The position numbers were made by a program, and so were the translations under genes. A stretch of DNA of 64,000 nt from Rotaria sp. Silwood1 (lineage: Eukaryota; Rotifera; Eurotatoria; Philodinida; Philodinidae). The stretch covers positions 1,081,915 through 1,145,914 of the forward strand of contig CAJNOP010000009.1 of assembly GCA_905250075.1 (NCBI GenBank), written 5' to 3'. This document shows positions 1 through 13,412 of this stretch, in pieces (the stretch's first letter is position 1; each line of letters starts with the position of its first letter). The notes beneath the pieces are model-generated. The model made no database searches and was not told where the DNA came from. It saw nothing but the letters and a program-made list of their open reading frames with translations.

Positions 1-3000
1 AACTTGATGATGCTATTAATATTGAATCTTGAATTTGTTGTAATAATTTATTATTTAATTTTTTAGAATAAAAATAATTATCAAGAGAAATATTTTCATT
101 TATATGTAAATTTGTTTGAATATAATTTGTTGATAAATAATATAATTGACGAAGTAATTTAAGAATATCTTCAATTGTACATATATCTTGTGAACCAGTA
201 GATGAATCAAAAAGATTTTCATTTTTTAATTCAATTGTCTAGAATAAAAGAAATGCATTTTTGAAAAATAAAAAAATAAAATTATTTTATTACATTTGAG
301 TTCGATTGTTCATGAGATTTTTCAGTATAAATAATCCTAAAAATAAAAGATAGATATTTAAATGAATGTATAATTAAGAATACATTAATAATGGCGCAAT
401 GTTGTTTTAATAACAAAAAAAAACTATAATTTACAAATGATGAAATTAGAGTAGAAAAGTAAAATTTTGATGTCCAAAAATGTAACATTCTGAGAATGAA
501 TAGTTAAGCCAGATTTTCAGTCATGATGGACATCTTTGATGGAAGATCAAGTCGAGTCAGACTTGTTTTGGGTAGATTATGTGAAAGAAAACAGCAAATA
601 TTTTGGTATGAAAGTCTCATGAGGTTATAGGTATACACTTCTGAAGTAGAGTGCTGCAGTGGTCTAGACATGCACGTGTAAAATTACCGAAAGTTTAAAT
701 TCATTTCCAGTTTTTCGATCGACAGAAGTCTTCTTCAGAGAAATATCTGAATTTTATAAGGATGTGAGTCTTCTAACTATCCATGCTCACATATAGAGAA
801 GTAGAAATGGCTCAAAAATAGACAGTATATCCTTAGATCTTATCGATCTCAAGTACCTGCTTGAGATCATCATTTACCGAGTTGCATTTGTATTCAAAAT
901 ATTAGACAAAATGATTAAATTTTATGTATTTTTTAAGTGGTAGTGGAACTTCTTGCGAGTACTCCATATGGTTTTTTTTTCTATTTCCTTATTCTATGTA
1001 AACTTTTACAACTGTTTTTCAACATAAAATCTTCTATTCTTACGTATATGTTGGTTCAAAAATTCGTTTAATACGTTCATTTCGTTGTGATGATGGAAAT
1101 GGATTAATTAATTGTTGAACATATTTAAAAATCGTTGCATCAGGATCATTCATTTCAATATCAATATCTTTTAACTAAAATATTCAATATAGATATTAAC
1201 AAAAAAAAATATAATCAAATACAAACTCCTGTTATAGATGGTGATGGTCCATGAATATATAAAGTCATATTAGCAGCAGTTAATGTATCTGTCGTTGATC
1301 TTCGTTTAGATGAAGTTTCTAAAAGAAAACGATTTTTTTTTAAATTAAAATTAATCTCTACAGGATGATTCAAAAGTCATCCGATAATTTTTGATAGAAA
1401 CACGAAAGAGAGTTGCGATTTTTACGGGTTAGAAAGAAGAGACGTACAGGATATCAAACCATATAAGAAACATAATATTCATTATTTTTTAGGAGGTTTG
1501 TTTTTCGGAAAAGTTATTTCGTAATCAAAGATTATATCGGTGACTTTTGGGTTATTCTATATATTACCTTCTTTTGGTGTCATTGTTGTTGGTACAGGAA
1601 TATCTTGTGTTGCATTAATATTTGTTCGACCTGGTCGACCATCAAATGCTGGAAGTAAAACTAAAAGAAAACAAAAATAAAATTTTATATTCTAAAATAT
1701 AATTATTTACCTGAAAATTGTCGTTTTAAAACAAAATCATCATCCCAATTTCGATGTGTTATTTCTTGTTGTTGACCATGAAGTTGTTCTTGTAATTCTT
1801 CATTATATTCTTCTTCTTCCTAGAAAAAAAAAAAACAAGAAAATAAATTTTGAGAAAATCGTTTTCTTTTTCTACTGAGAGAAAAAAGTTTACTTCATCT
1901 TGTTGTTCTTCATCGTCATCTTCATCATCATCTTCTTCAACAGGTGCTTCAATTTGTTCACTAGTTAATTTAAGACATTTTAATAATGTCTGTTCATCAT
2001 CTTCATCATCCGTTGTTGTTACTTCATCAATTTGTTTTCGTTGTTGATCAGATAAATTTGTTGATTCTTCAATTCGTATTGTTTCATCATCAATAATTGG
2101 TATATCAGCTATATTTATTGTTGTTGGTGTTGTTGTTGTTGTTAAAATATTTAATGATGATATATTTAGAACATTTGAATTTGTATCACTTTCTAATCTA
2201 TTGGTTTTTTAGAAGGGAAAAAAAATAGAATAGAATTAAAATGAGAAGAAAAAATAATAATACATACAATGTTGTTCGTTGATCAGAAGATTCATTTGTA
2301 GCATTTTTTTTATTGTTTTCTTCAGTAGCCGCATATAGAAGTTCTACTAGAAGATACGAAAATTATTGAGTGTTAAGTTTTAACTTTTATTTTTATTAGT
2401 CAAAATTGAGAACTAATGAAATATGAATGTCCTAATAGAGATCTATGGATTTTATTCAAAACCAAAATTAATAGTGTAATAGTAGTGAAGGTGCCACGAT
2501 GGCATTGATTATTGAATTCAGGTACAGCACTGTATTGATCTAGACTTACACGTATAGAACAATGACGAAACTGATCATTTTAGATGCGTTTTGACTTTTT
2601 CGATTCGAAGAGATCTACTTCAAAAAAATAACTGAATTTTATAAAATATGACTAAACACTGAAAACTAAATCTTTCTTGAATCAAAAAATCGAACTGGAG
2701 AATTTCAACAAAACTCCTATAGATTCAGATTCATGGATGCTGAAAAACTCTAGCTTATTTTTGTAAAATTCAGTTGTTTCCTGGAAATATCCTTCCCGAT
2801 CGTCAAAAAACATAACCAACTTGAAGCCACCATAATTTTATCATGTATTCACTGTTAGTCTATACACACATTTTGAGACTAGTATGAAGCTGTACGTAAG
2901 TAAGCTGGATTGTTGTTACCGATAGTACGATGTGTTGGTGAATGGGTATCTTTATTATGGCATCTTTAAACAAGACGAGAGAAGGAATCCTTGACCCTTA

Positions 3001-6000
3001 CTGCAAACCATCGATATGCTCAAACAAGATGCGTTCGATTCCATCTATAAGCATCACCAAAGGTATCCGTCCATTCTACAGACATTGTTAAGAAACTAAG
3101 CTTTTTCTAAAACTTTCTTCTGACTATGTCATTTTTCAAAATCATAAAAAATTATTTCAAGAATTTCTAATCTTCAGATATTGTCGAGAATTCTGAAATT
3201 GCATAGTGTTAAAAAGAGTTCTCCACTATGATTATTTAAATTTTCGATCAGAATTGGTAAGAGTTGTCGGAACTTATTTTTTTTTTGTTTTGGATTTATC
3301 TAGAATCATCTATTGAAAGCAGATAATCAAATTGAATTATACCAAAATAAAAACAAAATTCTGAAGTGTCAGATCATAAATTCATATGATTTTTAATCCT
3401 ACGTATTATCGTCACACTCATTCTTAGCTAAAATTCTACCATTTCATAATAATTAGATGTATAGTAAGATGTATAGACGAGTTGCAAAAAATAAATTCTG
3501 TAAGCTGCTGGTCTTGGATCTCATAATAGATGTTTTTTTCTTTTTTAATCATACGTGATTCTGTAGTATTACTCATCGATTGTATTAATTGAGTTGTTGA
3601 ACAACCATTATTTATTTCATCTAAAAATGAAACATATACATAATCAAATTTTCTTTTTTTTTTATAAAAATTAACCTTTTGAAATAACGACTATTTCATC
3701 ATGAAATTCTTCAAGTCCAAGTTGACTATTAGTATTGTTTATATTTGAATGACTTGGTATAAGACGTTGTTCTGATGATGTTGATACATCTAGTGATGTT
3801 TTTGATTCTGTTTGTGTTGGTTCAACACTCACATTGTGTTGTTGAGATATTTGATCAGAAAGTCCTCCCATAAGCTAAAGACAAAATTAATAAAAGAATT
3901 CAAAAGTCATAAAAATAAATGATTGATTTACATCAAGAACATGATCAGTAGCATGTGATAATGGAAAAAGATTTTCAGCACTTGATCCTTGTTCAGTTAA
4001 TGAAACTGTAAATGTTGTTTCACTATTACTTATATCTGGTGTTGAAATATTTTTACGTTGTGAAATTAAATTAAGTAAATTTGTATTTTCATTTAATGTT
4101 TTATCACTAGTTAAATGTGTAAGAGCTTCTTCAATAACTAATCGTAAACGTTCGGGATCATTGGATTCAAGAACTTAACACAAAAAAATAAAATAAAATT
4201 TGTTTGTTTTTTTTTAAATGAAAAATAAAATTTTTAATAATATTTACCAGTTGATAAATCAGTTGGAATTGATGAAAGATCAAATAATATTTGACTTAAT
4301 GTTGATTGTTCAGATCGATTATCATTTGTAGAATCATTTGATCTATTCGAAGAACTTGATGTACTCATACTTGCTAAACGTCGAAGAATATGTGATTGCA
4401 TTTTACTTGTACGTGTATTAACAGATGATGTCGAATGAGAATGATGATAAGATGGTTTTTCACGAGAATTTATTAATCGATTTCGAGTATCATCACGAGT
4501 TGAACGAGAACGAATTAATTCAGGTTCTAAAAAAAAAAACATACAAAGATTATTATTCGTATTTAATAGATTTTGAAATAAACACATCGAGAATTACAGA
4601 TTCATGTTTTTTGTAGTGTCAAAATCCATTAAAAGAAATTTATCGTTTCATATTCAGTGCATCATTCCTTAGATCAACTAATATTTTTTCATAGATATAA
4701 CGAAAATGGTTTTGATTTTTTTTTCAACATGATCTATTTTTTAAATACAATATCAAACTTACTTGAACGAATATCAATAGCTGAAAGTACTTGTCCATAA
4801 ACTTCAAAACCAGAAATACAAATTGAATTACGAGGAAATTTTTGATGAATACGTATATAACGAAAACCTGTTGAATTTTCAGTTATATTTTTTACTATCC
4901 ATGTTGCTGTTGATGAATTTGTATCAATAACTAATGATGTTTCACATGGTAGAAAATGTGTAGTATCTTTTGATATTTGAAATAATAAATTTTTTGTCCA
5001 ATTTGTTACATCACCTGTTGCATGTCTTAATGTAAAATGTGTTGGAATAATAAATAAACCTAAATCAATCATAATCCAACTAAGATTAAGATTTGTATCT
5101 TCCTGATCTTCTTGATCATTTGTTGATGGTATATATGAAATTAAATCAGATAATTGTTGAGATGAATAATTATTATCAGAACAACTAACTAAAATAATGA
5201 AATGAATTTTATTGATTAAAAATATATCTTATTTAAATGAACTAGAAATTTCTACCTGAAATAAGTCCAGTTGAACATGGATTTGTATAATCTAATACAG
5301 TTTTACCATTAGTACCAATCCAATATAAAATTCCATTTTGATCAAAATCATTTGTATATGTAAATGTTGGTCGATTATCTAATTTTAATTGTTTAACAAA
5401 TTCAAGATGACTATGAGGATGATCATACCATTGTTTTGAAACCTATTAAAATATGATCAATTTTAATTGAGTTATTCTCATCAAAGAATCTCATTTAATG
5501 ATAAATCAGTTTTAATATGATTTTAAATTCGTTAAATTATAGGAACTCTATGAAAACTAATGAACATCTAAAAAATTTTGTTTTAATGAATCTTTCAATT
5601 TGAATTATGACAATTGTAATGAATTTTTTCAAATATTGAGAAAATCTGAGAAGTTTTCGTTTGTTCTATCTTCAAATACAAATATTTCGGAATACGAAAT
5701 ACTAAAGCATCTGATATATTCACAATAAACTAGTTCTATTGAGATAAAATTTGAACTCGAAAACCAACTTTGGAAGAAAACAAAGTATTTTGATGAATAA
5801 GTGACTTAAAATGCTAGTAAGATGCGAAACACAGATGAATTCGAATCCTGTTAGATTTTCTTTAGTTCTCAAATAAGTTTCACTCAATAAGCGAAGAATG
5901 ATTCATCTTTTAGTTAAATAATTTAATTTAATAAGCATTGTTTGTCAATAGATCTCTGCTTTGAAAACGTTGTCAAGAATAATCTCAATATTTTATAGAT

Positions 6001-9000
6001 TTCTGAAACACGATCTGAATAGAATGTCAAAGTATCAAGATAGTCATCTATACCGCTTTTCTCAAAGATTGTAACAGAATTAATTATTGCACTAGAACCT
6101 TCTCTGGGATTTGTATGAAAGAAGATTCAATTTAATGTACTTGTCTTAAGCTTTCGTTCCAAATTTACTGTAACATATTACAAATAATATACTTCATCAT
6201 AGACATATTTGCATAGTGAAGGTCCCAAATTTGAAGCACATGTTGAAAAGATCCTTGATTTATTATATATGCAGATTAATCGTATTTCACGGTTTTATTC
6301 CGCAGGAATTACATCAAAAGTTTTTTCACTATTAATCAGACAGTATCTAATTTCTACACTATTGAATCATAATCTCCTAGCAACAATCATATTTATTTAC
6401 TGAGAACAATATTTTTTATGGGTATATAAAACTTAAGCCAAATGTTATATAATCTTCTCTCTCTCTCTCTGATTTTGATTACTGTCAAAATTTTATGTCA
6501 ATCGAGATCAATATTTGCCTAATATTAATTTCAAAAGACAATTCGTTTAAAAAAAAATATTTACCATTGATGCAAGAAATGTTTTTAATTGTCCTACTGT
6601 TGTTAATGGTTCAATTTTTAATGATTTTCCTGTTCTATCCGTAAATAATTGTTGTTCATTTTTATATTGTATTTGAAAACGAAAACGTTTTGAAAATATT
6701 TGTAAACCATAATTAAATGGTGCATCATATAAAAATAATGGTAATTTTTCAATTGATTCTAATATTAATATAAGTTTACGTATAAGAATTTGAAATGCTT
6801 GTGGTTGTTCATCAGAAAGAAATATTGAACAAAATAATTTAGCACGTTCATATATATAATCATTTGATGATAAATGATTATTTTGATAAGATAAATCTTG
6901 AAAAATTTTTAATAAAACAGAAATTAAACCTGATGATGATAATTCATATATAGATAAATTTGTTTTTTCAATAAGAAATTTTTTTAATTTTTCAAATAAA
7001 TTTTTTAAATTATTACATATATTTAAATTTAATTCATTATTTATATCATTAACAAGTGTTTTAAATTCTATTAATATTGAACGTGTATAAATTGTTGGTG
7101 AACAATTTTTTAAATATTCATTATAAATAAATAATGCTATTTCACTTGTACGTTGTTTTGTTTGTTCTTGTTTATTTTTATTTAATGTTACTGTTGTAGA
7201 ATTATTTGATGATGATGTTAATGTTTCAATTGTTGACCATGGTATAGAAAATTCATTATTTAATAGTATATCAGATTCATGTTTATCACGTGTATGACGA
7301 TTTGATTCAAAAATAAAACCTGATTGACCATGTTCAAGAATAGTTGCCTTGAAAAACAAAAAAAACAAAATTTTAAATATAGAATATTTCAACATAAAGA
7401 TTTCAGTTATGAACTACAATGATTAAACTTCTATTCGTTAAATAAGCATTAAAATTTCTACAACTCCTAAATACTTTATTAAAAAGTACTTTTATCTGTT
7501 TGAATAATATAGCTGATGATTATTGTTGTTATGAATATTTTCTTGATAACTTAACTTCCTATTCTAAATATAACTGAAATTCAATAAATATAGACATGTG
7601 GAAAAACAAAATCATCGATTGTCCTTTCAAGATTCTCTATTACAACTCTAGAATATCTTGAAAAATTGACATTCACACCCAAAATTGATTTTTTAAGGAT
7701 ACACGCCTTCAGAAAACATCTAAACCAAGTATTTTGATAATAAAATTTGCATTGTGATATTTAGGAAAAGCAGTGTTTGTATTTGAAAAACGTAAAAAAA
7801 ATTATTTTTGCAATATCCTGATATATTCATGTGTAAAAGTATAGTAAGAAAATTTTTTGGACGTTTTCCAAGTGAAAAAGGTTTGATTTTTAAACGTTGT
7901 TACGTAACTTTTATAAAAATGGCTGATTTTGATAATTTTTGGCTGAACATGAAAATACTCACACGAGAACTGTAAATATGATGTTAATCTTATGGGATTG
8001 GTTTCATTTTTTTTTCGTATATACAAAAAAGTTTGCTGTCAGTTACAATGCTTACAAAACTATGAATGTAATAAATTTCATATAAATCTTTTCTGCAAAT
8101 TCTATCCATACAGTACTCGACAAAAGTCTTCAACTATCATACATAATGCAGGTCTGAAAATTTGTATATAGATACTCTACCGAGAACGAATAAATTATGA
8201 TTAAAAGATGCTTATGTTTGCTATAGTTTTTGTTTTTTGACTTGAAAAATGTTGTCTACTAAATTGTGGCTAGCTTTTATCAAAAATGTGACGGATTCTA
8301 GATATTGTAACATAAAACTGTAACTTCATGGACGATCGTTCTTGAATTAAAAGATAAGTTCATGTACTAAAATATTGCTATTACTGAATTTCTCTGAGTC
8401 TGCAATATCAAAAACAATGATCATCATCTATGCTATTTTTGTTTAGTAAAACATCCTTTCTTCAAACTTCGAGATGATAATATTTAACTATTGGAGAATA
8501 TTCTCTAAAAGTTTAAGTTCAGTTGATTGAATTATTACTAATAACAGAAATCCTGTAACTGATAAATCGCTTTTCAGTTGGGACTATGTGTATCATATGG
8601 ACACAAATACTCTATGAATACTTTGAAAAGAGATCGTACCCTTTGCTTATTGCTGCAAAGATACTACACTTTTACAATATTTTATATGGAGATGTCATGA
8701 ACACCTTAGAATAAAAACGAATTAAAAGCTCAAAAACTTTCATATTACTCGTCAAGATCTATCTCTATGCAAAGCTTCAAGTCGCAATTCGAACATCAGT
8801 TTTGGTACTGTTCCTGCATTCATTTAAAAAAATAGTGTAAAAGTACAGTATCTCTACAGCAATAAACTAAGAACATGAACTCTTTTCAAGATATTCAAAA
8901 CTCATTACAAAAGTGATTTATCAGTCGGAGGACTTTTCTCGTGTCTTATGATTTTCAAATGACAGTTGACCGTTTTTTTTTCTTCATACCAATGATCATA

Positions 9001-12000
9001 ATTCTAAACACTTTCTTTTCAAATTTATAAATTTTTCTTTGCTTTATATTCTTTATGTAGTATATAATTTTGATTAAATTTTTTTAAAATTTTATTTAAT
9101 CTAACCTGTTCGCCTTCAACATTATGAATTTCAATTGTTGTAGGTCCTTTAGATTGAATTGTCCAATTTCCAGCAGTAATTATTCGTTCGTTCGAAGTAT
9201 CTGATGTAAAAATAGTTCTTGCAATAATAATATTTTGTTTTTCAGTATCTTTTTCTTGTCCAACACCATCAAGAACTTGTTGTTTTAATCGTTGAAATTT
9301 TTCAATAAATTCATGACGATTTTCATCTGTATCAATATTTGTTTCTGGACTACCTATAAAAATTATTTAAAATAAATACAAGAAAAAAACAAACAAATAT
9401 ATATGAACCTGATGAATACATTGTTGATAAAGAATTATTAGCAAAATATCTAAACCAACCATTTGAACCCATAGATAATTCAATAATAATAAAATTATTC
9501 CATACATATAAACATTCACGATTACGTAAAAAATTAAATTCATTCCATACATATGGTCTATAACAAAGTATATCTTTTGTATCAATAGGAATAATATTTA
9601 TTGTTAATAATTGTTGTAAATTATCAGTTTTAATATCATGTGATAATGCTAATGTTGTTATTTTTGATATTAAACCTAAATATTGAAATTGTTCAAGAAA
9701 TAAATATCGATCTTTTTCAAATAAATTTTTAATTATTAATAAAACAAGATTTGATGTATCATCATCATCTTCATTTATATTTAATATTGTTGATAATAAT
9801 TCAAATACATTTGTTAAAATATTTAATTGTCGAATTTGTTCAATTGTTGAATATTGTAATAATTTTGTTATTAAACGTAATGTACTACGTTTTATTGTTA
9901 ATATCATTGTATTTTGATATAATTGACAAAATATTGATAATAAACGTTCTAAATAAATTAATTGTATTTCAATATTATCTTTTGTTTGTTCAATAATTGA
10001 ATTATTTATTGATGTTTGTTTAGTATCATTCCATTCATGTGATGATTGAAGTATATCAATAACTTCTTGATGACTATCATCTTGTCGTTCACGTGCTTTA
10101 TCTAATGCTGTTCGACCATCTTCATCACGTAAATCAATATTACCACCATATTTTAATAATATACGAACAATTGATGGACGTCCAAAACAAGCAGCATAAT
10201 GTAATGATGATGAACGTTGACCACGATTAACATCAGCACCACGTCGACATAAATATTCAACCATTTCACGTGTACCAAATGCAGATACCCAATTGAGCAT
10301 TGTTTGACCAACATGATCAGTATAATTAATATCAATATTATTTTCTTCAATATAATTTATAAATGCTTGTACATCACGTGAACGAATATATTCAATTATT
10401 TGTTGTTGTGAACGATCAGATGGTGTTGCAGTTGGTATTGATGATGAATTTTGTGATGATTCACTCGTTGGAATTATAGAATTTGTTGTACGTGGAATAT
10501 TTCCAGGACGAGCAAGTGTTTGACGTCCTTAAAAAAAAAAATTTTTTTCTTTTTGAATAATAATCATGTGGAAGTTATAGATATTTTATAGAAAAGAACT
10601 TCAGTTTTCATTTATATAACTTTCGATTAGTATTTTATCATCAAAATGAGATTGGAGGAATTCTATGCAAATCTCAAATGATGATATGAAACTTTCAAAC
10701 TTCTGACTGTAGATGTCGAATATCCTTGTAGTCATGTGTTTAGAAGTATTTAAAAACTTTTATAAGCAGATTTTGACTATTTACAGGAGGAACTTTCTCA
10801 CATTTTCTATTTCAATTTTAAGGATTTCCATTACTATTGAGTTTTTACTAAGCTATGGAATTTCTATCTGAAACTCTGTATATATAAAGAACCCAACTAA
10901 ATTAGTTGTCATTAAAAAATTTAAAAGTTTTCAAAAGGTACATATTGTGTATATTATCCATGAAAACCGGGTCTATAATTTGAAAATTTCATATCTCGAA
11001 GAGACTTTATGCAAAAACTCTGAATATTTTGTACAAAATAGTCTAGTTCAGTTCTCTATATACAAAATAGTTCAAATCAAAAATCGAGAATACCAGTTGT
11101 CCAAAGAACTGGTGTCTCTTGAAAAGAGACATCAAAAATTCGATAACTTAGTCAAATTAAATAGAAAATGGAATTCTCTTAAGATTTTTATTAAAATGAT
11201 ATGTATTATCTAAAGACAAACAATCATTGAAATGTGAAGGAATCATTTGACGAGATTCTCTCAAAAGTCACTGCTTATCAATATTCTTAACAACTAGCAG
11301 ACATTACCTGTAATTTTTTTTAACTTAGAACATGAGTTGAAATATGAAACGTTACTTTAAAATATAACATTAATATTCTTATTAAACTCATAAAACTATT
11401 CAAAAATTTTCTTTTTCCAAAAGGCATAAGTTTTTTCTACGTTCGTGTAACTCTCTATTCTTTATATTAGAAAAAAAGGTTTGATTAATATTATAAATAT
11501 ATAATCTAACCTTCAAAGAGTAAACCAATGAGCAAATCAAGAAAACGCATTATATCCAATACACATCGTTCATCCCCACTACATAAAGCTGATTCAAGTG
11601 CATCTGGAAGATCAGAACGAAGTAAATCATATGTTACTTTTGCACTACCACGACAAAGAGTTGATAATAAACCCGTAACAACTGAAAGATTTGTTATAAT
11701 GCCACGTACATTTGATATATTATGTGTTCCTGTTACATCGGTTGATGATTTTGATACATGATGTAATGAACGAAGAAGAACATCTTTTAGACAATAACGC
11801 ATTAATGGTTCAGGATCAACATTTTTTCTTGAAAATCTATTCAAATACAATAATAAAAATAAATCTAAATTCGATAAATAAATTCTTAAACAAACCTATC
11901 AGCTAATGTTGCAAAACATCTCAATGCATTATCAGCTACAAATGGATCATCATGTAAAAGTAAATTTGATAATGATTCAATTGTTTGATCAAGTGTTGAA

Positions 12001-12812
12001 GAATTTTGTGGATCAATTTTTCCAATTAATTTAATAACAACATTTAAAGCTGATTGTAATGAATCTTTATGTATAACAGAATAACAATTATTAATAAATT
12101 CAATTACATAACGAAGACCATCTTGTTCATATATACTTGATGCTTCTCGTAAACATAAACGTTCAAATACTTTAATAATTTGTTCAGCTAAATCTTTATT
12201 TGTACGATCTTCAATATCAACAACTTGTAAACAATTACACATTGAACGTATAACAGTTGAATGTGATGTAATTTTTTTTGCACAATCAACAGATACATCA
12301 AGAAAATATGTCAAAGCACGTGCTGTTACTTCAAGAATATGTGTTGGAACTAATGAATCATTGAATATATCACAGAGAGCTTAAATAAAAAAAATTAAGA
12401 TTAAAATTTAGAAAAGAATGTTTTTGCTTTGCATTTTTTGTTTTATTTAAAAATTTACCAGGAAGGAAAAGTTGAGGTTTATACCTAGAAAAAAGTGAAA
12501 TATAATCAAATGTATAAATATCTTTTAATAAATACATACTGTTCAAAACATCGGTCGATATTATCACTCATTAAGACTAGCATACCTAAAGATAAAAATA
12601 TTCGAAAAATTTTTGAAATATATTTCATTTCTTATTCTATCGATTAAACTAAAAGAACATTACTAAACTGTTATAACTATAAAAATTGTTTATCTTACAC
12701 TTCGTTAATAACTAAACTTACATAATTGTTCAAGTGCAATCATTTGAAGATCACGTTCACTACTTCCATCGCCTTTAAGCCAAGCCAAAAGTTCATCTGG
12801 ATCAGCTTCCAT
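1..12812 (-). CDS. HECTD1: HECTD1-like E3 ubiquitin-protein ligase, 5' part (HECT domain off the left edge)
   Basis: Large HECT-type ubiquitin ligase. The start ATG is at 12812-12810 (MEADPDELLAWLKGDG, like the HECTD1 N-terminus). Exons by splice signals and phase: 12812-12722, 12585-12540, 12484-12459, 12379-11896, 11836-11511, 10527-9409, 9353-9106, 7347-6565, 5442-5256, 5188-4763, 4526-4248, 4173-3932, 3874-3676, 3620-3555, 2346-2268, 2197-1894, 1819-1711, 1660-1568, 1318-1227, 1174-1044, 336-294, 238-<1; all phases join, about 1,870 residues. Order: armadillo-like N-terminus; ankyrin repeats (GADVNRGQRSSSLHYAACFG, near-identical to animal HECTD1); a GNWTI...FIFESNR segment; a SUN/discoidin-like domain (WIMIDLGLF, TLRHA, ISGFEVYGQV); a Ser/Asp/Glu-rich linker; then NWDDDFVLKRQFS and the start of the pre-HECT region (IEDILKLLRQLY). 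The MIB_HERC2 domain that follows SUN in vertebrate HECTD1 is not found. The catalytic Cys lies outside the window. Confidence 0.93.
340..1040. other. HECTD1 intron with dispersed-repeat fragment
   Basis: This roughly 705-bp intron carries no coding signal. The stretch from about 640 to 770 resembles 2,515-2,655 in another intron of the same gene. Shared landmarks are a 'tctaga..t.cacgt' block and, about 80 bp on, 'aatatctgaattttata' against 'aataactgaattttata'. Both copies lie in the same orientation, so I call it a diverged dispersed repeat, visible only as fragments. Confidence 0.45.
2515..2810. repeat. Small foldback repeat in HECTD1 intron
   Basis: The segment 2,595-2,650 (around ACTGAATTTTATAAAA) recurs inverted at about 2,755-2,808 (TTTTGTAAAATTCAGTTG), giving an imperfect hairpin with about 110 bp of spacer. 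It sits in the 1.2-kb intron 2,347-3,554 and its left arm matches the repeat at 640-770. There is no coding capacity. It is a probable MITE-like relic; its ends and target duplication are not visible. Confidence 0.4.
5445..6564. other. HECTD1 intron, 1.1 kb, with CT microsatellite
   Basis: Intron between the exon ending FLASM and the exon starting VSKQW. It contains a short CT microsatellite at about 6,454-6,471 and otherwise AT-rich sequence. An open frame at 6,209-6,403 has no recognisable domain and I do not treat it as a gene. Confidence 0.6.
7684..8690. repeat. Diverged dispersed repeat, copy 1 (in HECTD1 intron)
   Basis: About 1 kb of this 1.76-kb intron is homologous, in the same orientation, to 18,303-19,620. 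Shared landmarks include 'agaaaacatc.aaacca', 'cacaaaaaagtttg' types, 'tagtaaaacatcctttctt', 'cttcgaga.gataatatt.aactattgg' and 'aactgataaatcgctttt'. By eye identity is about 70-80% over long blocks. At 8,110 there is a Tc1/mariner-like motif, CAGTACTCGACAAAAGTC. No transposase reading frame is present. The other copy has about 270 extra bp. The family is unknown to me; an old non-autonomous element is the simplest reading. Confidence 0.65.
8550..8962. repeat. Inverted repeat at end of dispersed repeat copy 1
   Basis: The stretch 8,550-8,700, containing CTGATAAATCGCTTTT and TTATTGCTGCAAAGATAC, returns inverted at 8,830-8,960 (AAAAGTGATTTATCAGTC, GTATCTCTACAGCAATAAAC). The arms are about 140 bp, imperfect, with about 130 bp between them. 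This gives the repeat a foldback end inside the HECTD1 intron. Confidence 0.6.
10530..11505. other. HECTD1 intron, nothing recognised
   Basis: AT-rich intron of about 985 bp between the exon ending in an LLFEG-type sequence and the exon starting GRQTLARPGN. An open frame at 10,947-11,213 on the plus strand has no domain resemblance. I see no repeat partner elsewhere in the window. Confidence 0.5.
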
Positions 12813-13412
12813 TATTTTACTACTATTACGTTGTGAATTTTACTATATAAGAATATATCTTAAAAAAGAAAAACATTCTTATTAGATTTGAATGTCTAGT
12901 TTTGGTAGCAAACATCGATTTCAATATTCTGAAATTGTTGATAATGATTGACGAAATAATATTCTTTATCTGTGATTTTGCGATAAATGTGTTACTCATT
13001 GTTTCATTGATAAATCAATGTGAAGTATCAACCAAACAGAATAAAATGAAAGTTCGAGAAGTTTTCTTGTTTGATTCATTCGAAACCTTTCTTTCTTTCT
13101 TTCTTTTTATACGTGTTTTGCTTGTTCAAGTCTAATTGTGAAACACGATCAGCTGTATGCTCTCTCACTCCCTAGCTTCATTTCCCCACTTCATCGACCT
13201 CTATTATATTTTATATACAAGTCTTCTTGAAATTAGCGACATCTAGAAAAGGAAAAAAATTGTTTGTATATTATTATATCATATTTTAATATTATTATAA
13301 TAAAACAAGTTACAACTATATCTAAATATGTCATTCATAAGATATAGCAAGTTCCAAACTTCTTATTCACTCGTAGAAACACTTGTAAGATTTTTCATAT
13401 TCTTTACTATGA
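12813..13412. other. Intergenic: HECTD1 5' flank / F-box gene 3' flank
   Basis: Six hundred bp containing the HECTD1 promoter region on the minus strand and the 3' flank of the next minus-strand gene. A short TTTC microsatellite lies at about 13,085-13,105. No TATA box or other motif can be assigned with confidence. Confidence 0.5.

Noticed and set aside
1850-2047. Ser-rich plus-strand open frame
   Set aside because: It is the antisense of the acidic Asp/Glu-rich HECTD1 exon 2197-1894; poly-Ser arises from reading TCA/TCT complements of acidic codons.
9751-9996. 81-codon plus-strand frame in the HECTD1 region
   Set aside because: Antisense shadow of the large exon 10527-9409, whose minus-strand reading has clear ankyrin and HECTD1 homology.
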